This document shows, piece after piece, positions 1-6,327 of a DNA stretch of 9,131 nt; position 1 is the stretch's first letter; every line of letters begins with the position of its first letter. This DNA is from Kiritimatiellia bacterium (GTDB lineage: Bacteria > Verrucomicrobiota > Kiritimatiellia > SLAD01). The notes below the pieces were generated by a model that ran no database searches, had not been told where the DNA came from, and worked only from the letters and a program-made list of their open reading frames with translations. The stretch is taken from positions 1 to 9,131 of the forward strand of contig SLAD01000131.1 in assembly GCA_007126995.1 (NCBI GenBank), in the 5' to 3' direction. A program made the translations under genes and the position numbers.

Positions 1-262
1 ACTTGGATACCTCCTTGAGTATCCGCTGCATCTGCCGATGGTTTCGTATCCATGTTTTAACCTCCGGGATCATCTCTTTGGGGACATAGACGGTGTGGGT
101 CTTGCCTTTAACGGAAACGGTAAGCTGATGCGCGAGATGCCCTCCGCGCCTGGCGGTGACGAGTGATCCCCGGGTCATCGGACCGAGTTCTCCAAGTTTT
201 TTCATCCAGGCATCCCGCCGTTGGATGAGTCGATGTGTAGGGGGCATGAGCTTCTTTTTCAT
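1..262 (-). CDS. DUF6788-like protein, 5' part, cut by window edge
   Basis: This reading frame starts at ATG 262-260 and stays open to the left edge, giving 87 residues without a stop, so it is partial. A ribosome-binding site GGAGAA (complement of 266-271) lies at good spacing and fixes the start. The protein begins MKKKLMPPTHRLIQRRDAWM, then has LGELGPMTRGSLV, a beta-rich HQLTVSVKGKTHTVYVPKE stretch and a basic helix IRNHRQMQRILKEV. This layout (basic helix, G-S-hydrophobic turn, short beta hairpin ending in YV, helix) resembles the DUF6788 family, small proteins often encoded beside transposases. No transposase is visible because the gene runs out of the window. The surrounding DNA is less GC-rich than the rest, which fits acquired DNA. 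No biochemical role can be assigned. The family call rests on remembered pattern only. Confidence 0.6.
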   Translation of the reverse strand, partial: MKKKLMPPTHRLIQRRDAWMKKLGELGPMTRGSLVTARRGGHLAHQLTVSVKGKTHTVYVPKEMIPEVKTWIRNHRQMQRILKEVSK

Positions 263-270
263 GGGTTCTC

Positions 271-302
271 CAATATACTAAGTGATATCGCTTAGCATAT
301 TG
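271..302. promoter_or_regulatory. 32-bp imperfect palindrome upstream of the DUF6788-like gene
   Basis: The 32 bases read almost the same on both strands: 14 of 16 base pairs match. The arms are CAATAT-n-CTAAG-n-GATATC-n-CTTAG-n-ATATTG, with mismatches only at 277/296 and 283/290. It starts directly next to the GGAGAA ribosome-binding site of the minus-strand gene and ends in AT-rich DNA. The symmetry and position suit an operator for a dimeric repressor, a hairpin in the mRNA leader, or a recognition site of a mobile element. The sequence does not decide between these. Confidence 0.6.
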
Positions 303-711
303 ACACAAACAAACAGGAAAGCGACAAAAAAATGACGAGGGAGGCAAAAAATCAGCGCCACGCCCAAAGAAGATACATTCGGACGATCCATAAATAAGGG
401 GGTCAACTGAAAAGCTGACGCAGGGCAGGATCAGTGCGAAAAGATCGATTCTTTATCGCGCGCCGCCCGATCTTGGGCAAACGCATCTACTATTCCTTTC
501 ATTTCTCTGTTTTCGATCACGGCGCGGCGCATCCGCCTTCGCAGAGCCTGCGGCGGATAAAGCGCCGGCCCTACGCGTCAAAATGAGCGTCTGTAGGGCG
601 TCCGCTTGCGGATCGCCGGAATGAGAATTGTGCGAAAGGCAAGGAATTAGATGTGTCTGCCCTGCCGTCCGATCTTGACGGGCACGGCGAAATTGAGTAA
701 CGCTTGACGTG
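303..711. other. Gene-poor intergenic region with several small stem-loops
   Basis: No convincing gene is seen in these ~410 bases. Besides the REP-like module at 521-620, small inverted repeats occur at 402-419 (GTCAAC/GCTGAC, one mismatch), 440-454 (AAAGA/TCTTT), 465-478 (GCCC/GGGC) and 665-681 (CCGTC/GACGG). The last two sit on a near-repeat of 14 bases (462-475 and 664-677, 13 identical) containing CCGATCTTG. There is no recognisable cobalamin or other riboswitch consensus, no clear sigma-70 promoter and no tRNA. A 33-codon minus-strand ORF (532-431) overlaps the left hairpin and is discussed as a finding. Confidence 0.4.
521..620. repeat. REP/MITE-like composite palindromic module
   Basis: Three nested hairpins follow each other. 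The first pairs ATCCGCC (531-537) with GGCGGAT (552-558), extended by GCGC on both sides after an AAA bulge. The second pairs GCCCTAC (568-574) with GTAGGGC (593-599). The third pairs GGCGTCCGC (597-605) with GCGGA-T-CGCC (608-617) around a tiny loop. The second and third share bases and exclude each other. The mix of GTAGGGC and GCGGAT/ATCCGC blocks is typical of dispersed extragenic palindromic repeats in GC-rich bacteria. No second full copy is in the window, so repetitiveness in the genome is inferred. Confidence 0.45.
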
Positions 712-2730
712 ATGAAAGCTGCTTCGCTGAGTGCAGTTCGCCTCCTGTGGATATGCATCTTGCTCTGTCCGCCGCTCGCACTGGTCTCCTGGAGCGAAAG
801 CGTCCACCCGATCCCGCCGGTCGTCGTCACCGCGCGCGCCTGGCCCGAACCATCCGAACATCTGCCGACCGCCGTTGCCGTGTGGCGTCCGCAGGATCAG
901 GTCTGGGGCCTGCACGGTGGGCTCGCCAACTGGGCGGATGAAACACCCGGCATCTCGCGCACCGCCGACGGGCCCTGGGCCAGTGACCTCTCGATCCGCG
1001 GGCTGTCGGGTGACCGCATTGTGGTGACGTTGGACGGGGCGCGCTTGGTGACGGCAACGGACCTAGCCGCCCGGTTGGCATTGATCGACGCGGACGCTGT
1101 CGAGCGCGTGGAGGTGTTCAAGGGCCCCGTGTCGGCGATGTACGGGTCCGGCTCGCTGGGCGGCATGGTCAATGTGGTACTGGCCGCACCGGTCTACACG
1201 ATCGAGCCGACCGTGCAACAACGCCTGCGGCTGGGCGCACTGTACAACCCTGACGGGTGGACCGCTCACTACGGCGTAACGCATAGTGGGCCGCGCCAGT
1301 ATGCCTCCGGCTCCTTGACCGCGCGCGATGCAGATGCCTACCGCGACGGGGACGGGAACCGCGTACGCAATACCCAGTATGCCGATCAGGCCGTGACTCT
1401 GCGCCTCGGACAACGCTGGAACGTTGCGGCGGATTCGGATGTACTGGTGCAAGTCCATCGCGGCTCGGATATCGGCATCCCGGGCTCGGGCAGCGCGCCC
1501 CTGCCGCCACGTGCCGACGTGACCTACGATGAGGCGCACCGCCTGCTCGTGGCCCTCAACAATCGACTGGTGATCGATGGCACCCACTGGCAAGCCAGTC
1601 GCCTGAACCTTTACTTTCAGCAAATCGAGCGAACCGTGCGCATCGACAACTTCCCGGAAGGCCCGGTTCAGCGCATCGAGCCGGTAGGCCGTCACGACAC
1701 GTGGGGCGCGCGCTGGTTGAATCATCTGGAGTGGGGCGATCATCGTGTCGGCGCGGGCGTGGAGACCTGGCGTAGGGAGTTGGACTCCACCCGCGACCGC
1801 TTCTTTGTGGACGGTTCCGTGCAGTCCGACCGGCCGTTACCAGGGGCCAGCGAATGGTCATACGGCGTGTTCGCGGAAGATCGCTGGAACTTGCATCCGG
1901 CCTTCACACTCGTGGCGGGCGGGCGCGTGGACGGTTTGCGCGTCGAAAACCGTGCCACGCCGCAGTGGGAAGCGGATTCAGAGCAGGACGTGAACTGGAA
2001 CGCGCATGCCGGATTCCGCTGGAACGCCACCGAGCATTGGGCGCTGCGCAGTGTCGCCGCAGCCGGCTACCGGGCGCCTTCGATCGAGGAGCGCTACCAG
2101 TTTCTGGTTCTGGGCGACGGCCAGACCAAACTCGGCAATCCCGACCTCGACGCCGAACGGTCCCGCTTCTTGGAGGTCGGCGTAAACTGGGACCAGCACG
2201 CGTGGTCCGCCGAGCTAACCGGATTCGTCAACGCCTTGCGCAATCGGGTCGGCGAAGAGCGCGTGGATGAAACCACGCTGCGCAATGCCAGCATCGATCG
2301 GGCCCGCATTCACGGCGTGGAGGCGGAAGCCGGACGCCAGCTCACGGATCGCTGGGGGGCAAACGCATCGCTGGCGTGGTTGCGCGGTGATGATCGCAGC
2401 AGCGGGGAACCGCTGCCCGACATCGCGCCCTTGACCGGATCGCTCGGCCTCAGCTATCGCCCGGTCGACGCCGTCATCGCGCGCGTACGTGGTGTCTTCG
2501 CCGCGCGTCAGGATCGGGTACCGGACGGCGCCGAGGAAACGTCGGGATCAGCCCGCATGGATGTCTCGGTGGCGTATACCCTTGAACGCGGCCCAGCCAC
2601 GCACCAACTCCGGCTAACCGTATTGAATGCCACCGACACCACCTGGCGGGATCACCTGTCCACCTGGCGCGGCACGCCGCACAACGAACCGGGCCGCTCC
2701 GTGCAACTGGCATGGGAAGCCAACTTCTGA
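712..2730 (+). CDS. TonB-dependent outer-membrane receptor
   Basis: This 672-residue protein imports a scarce ligand across the outer membrane using energy passed on by TonB. It opens with a signal peptide (basic start, then hydrophobic LLWICILLCPPLALV), followed by a TonB-box-like PVVVTA near residues 36-41. The plug domain includes DLSIRGLSGDRIVVTLDGAR and VERVEVFKGPVSAMYGSGSLGG, the usual plug signatures. A long beta-barrel follows, with GYRAPSIEERYQF near residue 453 and GNPDLDAERS near 476. It ends in Phe (...AWEANF), the normal barrel-assembly signal. The plug wording resembles the haem/haemoglobin receptor group. However, the stretch between YRAP and NPDL, where haem receptors usually keep a His, has none, so the ligand is open. 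No B12 riboswitch is seen upstream, which argues against BtuB. ATG 712 is preferred over the adjacent GTG 709. No good ribosome-binding site precedes either. Confidence 0.93.
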   Translation: MKAASLSAVRLLWICILLCPPLALVSWSESVHPIPPVVVTARAWPEPSEHLPTAVAVWRPQDQVWGLHGGLANWADETPGISRTADGPWASDLSIRGLSGDRIVVTLDGARLVTATDLAARLALIDADAVERVEVFKGPVSAMYGSGSLGGMVNVVLAAPVYTIEPTVQQRLRLGALYNPDGWTAHYGVTHSGPRQYASGSLTARDADAYRDGDGNRVRNTQYADQAVTLRLGQRWNVAADSDVLVQVHRGSDIGIPGSGSAPLPPRADVTYDEAHRLLVALNNRLVIDGTHWQASRLNLYFQQIERTVRIDNFPEGPVQRIEPVGRHDTWGARWLNHLEWGDHRVGAGVETWRRELDSTRDRFFVDGSVQSDRPLPGASEWSYGVFAEDRWNLHPAFTLVAGGRVDGLRVENRATPQWEADSEQDVNWNAHAGFRWNATEHWALRSVAAAGYRAPSIEERYQFLVLGDGQTKLGNPDLDAERSRFLEVGVNWDQHAWSAELTGFVNALRNRVGEERVDETTLRNASIDRARIHGVEAEAGRQLTDRWGANASLAWLRGDDRSSGEPLPDIAPLTGSLGLSYRPVDAVIARVRGVFAARQDRVPDGAEETSGSARMDVSVAYTLERGPATHQLRLTVLNATDTTWRDHLSTWRGTPHNEPGRSVQLAWEANF

Positions 2731-2910
2731 TGGCAAGAGCGAGTGCCGCCTCCAAGATTGGATGAACCCGGAAACGGCAGTTCGGCGAGTTCAGAAGGAA
2801 GATTATGGCGAAAGATTCGCGTCATTTGATAGAGAGCGGGTCATGATTAAACCGTCGCCATGTCTCCCGCTTCACGATATCCTTTCGGCGTGTGTAAGCT
2901 GGGCGATGAT
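2731..2910 (+). other. Short spacer with two chained mini-ORFs before the PPOX-like gene
   Basis: A strong ribosome-binding site AAGGAA (2795-2800) precedes ATG 2805, which opens a 13-codon ORF (MAKDSRHLIESGS) ending with TGA 2844-2846. That stop overlaps ATG 2843 as ATGA. The second ORF (23 codons, MIKPSPCLPL...) ends with TGA 2912-2914, which overlaps ATG 2911 of the PPOX-like gene, again as ATGA. This chain could couple translation of the downstream gene to the only good ribosome-binding site here. Chance is possible at this length. No rho-independent terminator is evident after the receptor gene, so read-through from it is possible. Confidence 0.3.
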
Positions 2911-3372
2911 ATGAAGAAACTGGATCAGATTAAGCGCAAAGGACCTTGGTCCTCGGATCGTATTGAGTCGTTTGTGACGGAGACGGTTATTCCTATACGC
3001 TTGGCGTGCGTGGCGTCCACCGGCTATCCGCTGGTCACCTCGCTGTGGTTTCTGTGGGAAGACGATTGTTTCTGGTGTGCCGTGCAAGCGCATTCCCGCG
3101 TGGCGGCACATTGTCGCCGCAACGCCCGTTGCGGTTTTGAAATAGCGGGCGATCAACCACCCTACCGCGGCGTGCGCGGTCTGGCCGACGTGACGATTGT
3201 TTCCGAAGCGGGTGAGCGCGTGTTGCGGGCTTGTATCGCGCGCTACTTGGGCAGCGACCAGTCGGAGTTGGCGCAATGGCTGCTCGGGCGCGTCTCGACC
3301 GAGGTCGCCCTGCGCCTTGAGCCGCGACGCATCTTCAGTTGGGACTACTCCGGCCGCATGCAATCGGCCTGA
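2911..3372 (+). CDS. Pyridoxamine 5'-phosphate oxidase-like FMN-binding split-barrel protein
   Basis: The product is a small (153-residue) cytoplasmic protein. The block IRLACVASTGYPLVTSLWFLW, followed by FWCAVQAHSRVAAHCRRN and YRGVRGLADVTIV, matches the split-barrel core of the PPOX superfamily: substrate-loop G-x-P, strand with W, Ser/Arg flavin-phosphate contact region, then R-G-V-R-G-x-A. Family members bind FMN, F420 or haem, and several reduce or degrade small molecules. The true substrate is unknown. Six cysteines (33, 53, 56, 68, 74, 108) are many for this size. ATG 2911 is chosen because MKKLDQIKRKGPW is a natural N-terminus and overlaps the upstream mini-ORF stop. ATG 2860 would add 17 unconvincing residues. 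Neither start has a strong ribosome-binding site. It follows the receptor gene by about 180 bases in the same direction, and a link to ligand processing is only inferred. Confidence 0.8.
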   Translation: MKKLDQIKRKGPWSSDRIESFVTETVIPIRLACVASTGYPLVTSLWFLWEDDCFWCAVQAHSRVAAHCRRNARCGFEIAGDQPPYRGVRGLADVTIVSEAGERVLRACIARYLGSDQSELAQWLLGRVSTEVALRLEPRRIFSWDYSGRMQSA

Positions 3373-3383
3373 TCGCCGCCGAC

Positions 3384-4679
3384 TTAAGCCGCAGCGTGGC
3401 GTCGACGGCGCGGATTCTGGCCAGACCGACGAGGATTGCCGCCCGCGCGGCGCGGTCTCCGCGAGGCCGTCGGTCGACGCATCGGCTGGTTGCCGCGCGG
3501 TAACGGACGCGCTTCCGCGCCCGTGGCGTTTTCGGCGTTGTCCGAATGGAAGCCGTGCTCGACATTGACCGGCACATCTTGACGCAACAATTTGGCGATG
3601 GCGCGTAACTGATCCCGCTCACGCGCGCTGCAAAACGATACGGCGTCGCCAACGCGGCCCGCCCGCGCCGTGCGCCCGATGCGATGGATGTAGGTTTCCG
3701 CGTCTTCGGGCAGATCATAATTGATCACATGCGTGATCCCGTCCACATCCAGGCCGCGCGAGGCTAGGTCAGTGGCGATCAGCGCCCGTACCCGGCCGCG
3801 CCGGAAATCATACAGCACCGACGTACGGGCGGCCTGCGATTTGTTGCCATGAATGGCGGCGGCGCCGATACCGGCGGCGCTGAGTTTGCGCACGACGCGA
3901 TCCGCACCGTGCTTGGTGCGCGTAAAAATCAGCACCTTGTCCATCGCCTCGGCCGAAATCAGCTCCAGCAGGAGCGCGTCTTTGTCCTCCCGGTCGACGA
4001 AAAGGCAGGATTGTGCAATCCGGTCAACCGTCGGTTGCTCGGGAGCAATCGCAATGCGCGCTGGCTTGTAGAGCAGCTCCTTGGTCAGCGCCTCAATCGG
4101 TGGCGGCATGGTGGCGGAGAAAAAGAGCGACTGGCGCTGCTTCGGCAACATCGCCACGATGCGGCGAATATCCGGCATGAAGCCCATGTCAAGCATGCGG
4201 TCGGCTTCGTCCAGCACGAAGAATTCCAGGCGATCAAGCCGTACAAAGCCTTGCTGAATCAGGTCCATCAGGCGGCCCGGCGTGGCGACGACGATATCGA
4301 CGCCGCGCTGCATCGCTTTTACCTGCGGATTTTGGCTGACGCCACCATAGATCGTGGTGTGGCGTAAGGCCAAGTGCTTGCCATATACTTCGATCTGCTG
4401 GCCAATTTGGGCCACCAGTTCGCGTGTGGGAGCAAGAATGAGCGTGCGCGGTTGCCGTTTGCGGGTCGGCGCAGGATTTTCGGTCATGCGCTGTAGCAGC
4501 GGCAGGGTGAAGGCGGCCGTTTTGCCGGTGCCGGTTTGTGCGCAGCCCAATAGGTCTTTGCCCTTTAACACCGGCGGAATCGCTTCTGCCTGAATGGGGG
4601 TGGGTTGCTGGTAGCCGGCATCGCCGACGGCGCGACGCAATGGTTCGATCAGTGTATTAAACACCGTGTTTGCTGACAT
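3384..4679 (-). CDS. rhlE: DEAD-box ATP-dependent RNA helicase, RhlE type
   Basis: This 431-residue enzyme unwinds short RNA duplexes using ATP in the cytoplasm, with roles in ribosome assembly and RNA decay in its family. Motifs are complete and in order: Q motif GYQQPTPIQ (22-30), motif I AQTGTGKT (47-54), PTRELVAQ (84-91), GG (112-113), TPGR (133-136), DEAD (157-160), SAT (188-190), HGNKSQ (278-283), ATDLASRGLD (302-311) and HRIGRTARAG (332-341). The F at the front of FNTLIEPLRRAV is the usual upstream aromatic. The C-terminal ~40 residues are rich in Arg, Pro and Gly, the basic RNA-binding tail of RhlE proteins. ATG 4679 is chosen because family homology begins there and a purine-rich AAAAGAAAAG lies upstream. 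An in-frame extension to 4781 is rejected as unlike the family. It is convergent with the PPOX-like gene, with an 11-base gap. Confidence 0.94.
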   Translation of the reverse strand: MSANTVFNTLIEPLRRAVGDAGYQQPTPIQAEAIPPVLKGKDLLGCAQTGTGKTAAFTLPLLQRMTENPAPTRKRQPRTLILAPTRELVAQIGQQIEVYGKHLALRHTTIYGGVSQNPQVKAMQRGVDIVVATPGRLMDLIQQGFVRLDRLEFFVLDEADRMLDMGFMPDIRRIVAMLPKQRQSLFFSATMPPPIEALTKELLYKPARIAIAPEQPTVDRIAQSCLFVDREDKDALLLELISAEAMDKVLIFTRTKHGADRVVRKLSAAGIGAAAIHGNKSQAARTSVLYDFRRGRVRALIATDLASRGLDVDGITHVINYDLPEDAETYIHRIGRTARAGRVGDAVSFCSARERDQLRAIAKLLRQDVPVNVEHGFHSDNAENATGAEARPLPRGNQPMRRPTASRRPRRAGGNPRRSGQNPRRRRHAAA

Positions 4680-4893
4680 AGTTCTTTTCTTTTCCGCCCG
4701 ATAATAAACAAAACTCACTCTCTGCCTGTCGGACGTGAAGGAAAAGAAAGGGGGGCGGGAAACGCCCATGTGCATACGCAATCGTCGCGCATTGGGGTGG
4801 GTTTATGAGGGATGACGGTCTGGGAGTCAATGGATATTTTCGTCTTTTGCTGTATTTCGCGTTCCAAGTACCTGCGTGTCCTGACCAAAGCCC
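4680..4893. other. Divergent intergenic region between rhlE and the exbBD operon
   Basis: This region must hold the rhlE promoter on the minus strand. An AT-rich patch reading TATTAT on the minus strand (4706-4701) could be its -10 element, but no convincing -35 is spaced from it. A small hairpin GGGCG/CGCCC lies at 4753-4767, and on the minus strand it is followed by a pyrimidine run (CCCTTTCTTTTCC). It would lie in or just ahead of the rhlE leader, depending on where transcription starts. No gene is supported here. The open frame on the plus strand from 4812 is only the upstream extension of the gene that starts at 4929. Confidence 0.35.
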
Positions 4894-4922
4894 GTGACAG
4901 CCGCCTCCTTAAGGATTATAGT
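4894..4922 (+). promoter_or_regulatory. Sigma-70-like promoter of the exbBD operon
   Basis: GTGACA at 4894-4899 and TATAGT at 4917-4922 each match five of six consensus bases and are separated by the ideal 17 bases. Transcription starting the usual six to seven bases after the -10 would begin at or next to A4929, the first base of the proposed start codon. That predicts a leaderless or nearly leaderless message. The AAGGA at 4911-4915 would then lie inside the promoter and not serve as a ribosome-binding site. Confidence 0.55.
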
Positions 4923-4928
4923 GTTGAT

Positions 4929-5579
4929 ATGAACGTGTGGATAAAAATGCTGTTGGTCGGCTTTGCCGTGCCGGTTTTTGCGTCAGCGCCCGGGTTTGAA
5001 CGGTACCAGGTCATTCTGGATCGCAAGCCCTTCGGCGATCCGCCACCGGAACCCGAGGCTCCGCGTGCACCCGTTGTCACTTCGCCTCAGCAGTCGTTCG
5101 CGCGCACGATTCGTTTGTCCGCCATTTATGAGATTCAAGACGGCGAGATCCGGGTGGGCTTGATTGATGCCTCGAACAATAATGAGAGTTTCTTTTTGAG
5201 TGTCGGGGAATCGCACCGTGACATTGAGTTGGTATCGGCCAGCTTCGAGGAAGAGGAAGCGGTGTTACGCCGTGGCAGCGAGATGGCGATCATCAAGCTG
5301 GCGGATGGTCAAATTGAGGCCATCACGCAACAACAACACCAAGAACGGGTGGCCGCGCGCCAAAGCTCCTATGAAGAACGTCGCCGGGCGCGTCGCGAGG
5401 CAATGGAACGTCGCCGGGCGGAACCGCCACCGGAACCGCGATTGACCGGCGAGGAGCTGGAAGTGCATTTGCGTGATTATCAAATGGAGGTGATCCGGCA
5501 AGGATTGCCGCCGCTGCCGATTCCGTTGACCCCGGAAATGGATGCGCAGCTTGTCGAGGAAGGTATTCTGGAGCCCTAG
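4929..5579 (+). CDS. Secreted 216-aa protein with GspC/PilP-like region, upstream of exbB
   Basis: I do not recognise a named family. From ATG 4929 it starts with a signal peptide (MNVWIKMLLVGFAVPVFASA, cleavage likely after residue 20), so it should act in the periplasm or at the inner membrane. Then come FERYQVILDRKPFG (23-36), a Pro/Glu stretch (38-48), and a beta-rich part (about 60-131) with SFFLSVGESHRDIELVSASF and MAIIKLADGQIEAI. That wording resembles the homology region of GspC/PilP secretion proteins. A highly charged helix (about 136-164, rich in Arg and Glu) precedes a second Pro stretch PPPEP and a short helical end. It is first in an operon, with exbB's ATG 7 bases after its stop. 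It lacks the TonB C-terminal domain and the TonB anchor motif. Longer starts at or after 4812 give a non-signal N-terminus and are rejected. Confidence 0.75.
   Translation: MNVWIKMLLVGFAVPVFASAPGFERYQVILDRKPFGDPPPEPEAPRAPVVTSPQQSFARTIRLSAIYEIQDGEIRVGLIDASNNNESFFLSVGESHRDIELVSASFEEEEAVLRRGSEMAIIKLADGQIEAITQQQHQERVAARQSSYEERRRARREAMERRRAEPPPEPRLTGEELEVHLRDYQMEVIRQGLPPLPIPLTPEMDAQLVEEGILEP
5376..5420 (+). repeat. Tandem 30-base-period repeat in the charged helix
   Basis: GAACGTCGCCGGGCG occurs at 5376-5390 and again at 5406-5420 without mismatch, encoding ERRRA twice ten residues apart. Separately, CCGCCACCGGAACC occurs at 5040-5053 and 5424-5437, in different frame contexts of two PPPEP segments. 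The exact identity at base level suggests recent internal duplication or slippage in the charged linker. Confidence 0.6.
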
Positions 5580-5586
5580 GAGTCTT

Positions 5587-6327
5587 ATGAATAGATTATC
5601 TCACTTTTTGGGCGCAGCGCTCATCGGACTGATCAGCGCCGCCACCGCGCATGCGGTCGAGTCGGAACCTGCTGCAGCGGCCATCTCCACTAGCATGACG
5701 CTGAGCGAAATCATCCAGACCGGCGGCTGGATCATGTACGCGCTGGGCTTGATGTCGATCGCCGGCTTGGCCTTGATCATTTACGCCTTCATCGTGTTGC
5801 GGCCCGAGAAGGTGGTGCCACCCGTATTCACCGAGACGTTGCGGCAATACTTGCAGCGCGATCAGTTGGAAGAGGCCCGCATGCATTGCCGGAACCAGCC
5901 GTCACCAGTGTCTGCGGTGGCGTTGGCTGCCTTGGATTATGCCGAGCGTGTTAAGGCGCCCGACCCCGGCATGATCAAAGAAATCATCGAAGGCGAAGGC
6001 AATCGCCAAGCCGCCGGCATCCAACAGCGAACGTCCTATCTGCTCGATATCGGCGTGATCGCGCCGATGATTGGACTGCTGGGCACGGTGCTCGGCATGC
6101 TCACCGCCTTTAATGCCGTGGCCCTGGATATTGCCCGCGCCAAACCCATCTACCTGGCGGCGGGCGTGTCACAAGCGCTCGTGACAACTGCGGCAGGCTT
6201 GTTGGTCGGTATTCCGGCCATGATCTTTTATGCTTACTTCCGCGGACGCTCCGGCAAGTTGATCGGTCAGCTCGAAATGGTTTCGGCGGATATCCTCACC
6301 GAACTTATCAAGGACAAGGACGCGTGA
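5587..6327 (+). CDS. exbB: MotA/TolQ/ExbB family proton-channel protein
   Basis: This inner-membrane subunit forms a proton channel with ExbD/TolR and turns proton-motive force into work at the outer membrane. Its 246 residues have a cleavable-looking N-terminal signal (MNRLSHFLGAALIGLISAATAHA), a first membrane helix (about 47-71), a cytoplasmic loop, and the conserved pair of helices IAPMIGLLGTVLGMLTAF (158-175) and GVSQALVTTAAGLLVGIPAM (193-212). The GLLGTV and QALVTTAAGL signatures are family hallmarks. ATG 5587 has a strong AGGAG (5578-5582), which overlaps the previous stop codon. The stop overlaps the GTG start of exbD. The signal peptide followed by three helices is the longer ExbB form rather than the short TolQ form. 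Whether it serves TonB- or Tol-like partners cannot be told from this gene alone. Confidence 0.93.
   Translation: MNRLSHFLGAALIGLISAATAHAVESEPAAAAISTSMTLSEIIQTGGWIMYALGLMSIAGLALIIYAFIVLRPEKVVPPVFTETLRQYLQRDQLEEARMHCRNQPSPVSAVALAALDYAERVKAPDPGMIKEIIEGEGNRQAAGIQQRTSYLLDIGVIAPMIGLLGTVLGMLTAFNAVALDIARAKPIYLAAGVSQALVTTAAGLLVGIPAMIFYAYFRGRSGKLIGQLEMVSADILTELIKDKDA

Noticed and set aside
108..347. Minus-strand ORF of 79 codons overlapping the DUF6788-like gene
   Set aside because: It is out of frame with the gene that has the ribosome-binding site and family pattern, and it reads through the palindrome.
332..400. Short plus-strand ORF starting at ATG 332
   Set aside because: It is only about 20 codons, very basic, with a poorly spaced ribosome-binding site and no recognisable content.
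303..711. Possible cobalamin riboswitch ahead of the TonB-dependent receptor
   Set aside because: No B12-box-like consensus or matching multi-stem layout is seen; the stems present look like REP-type repeats.
1063..1743. Long minus-strand open frame inside the receptor gene
   Set aside because: This is an antisense shadow in GC-rich DNA; the plus-strand frame has clear plug and barrel motifs throughout.
4680..4781. N-terminal extension of the RNA helicase to ATG 4781
   Set aside because: The added 34 residues do not resemble the family, and RhlE similarity starts exactly at the ATG at 4679.
4812..4928. N-terminal extension of the 216-aa protein to 4812
   Set aside because: The extension hides a normal signal peptide and runs through the strong promoter at 4894-4922.
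4929..5579. The 216-aa protein as a TonB protein
   Set aside because: It has Pro/Glu stretches and sits by exbBD, but it lacks the TonB anchor motif and C-terminal domain, and its hydrophobic start looks like a cleavable signal peptide.
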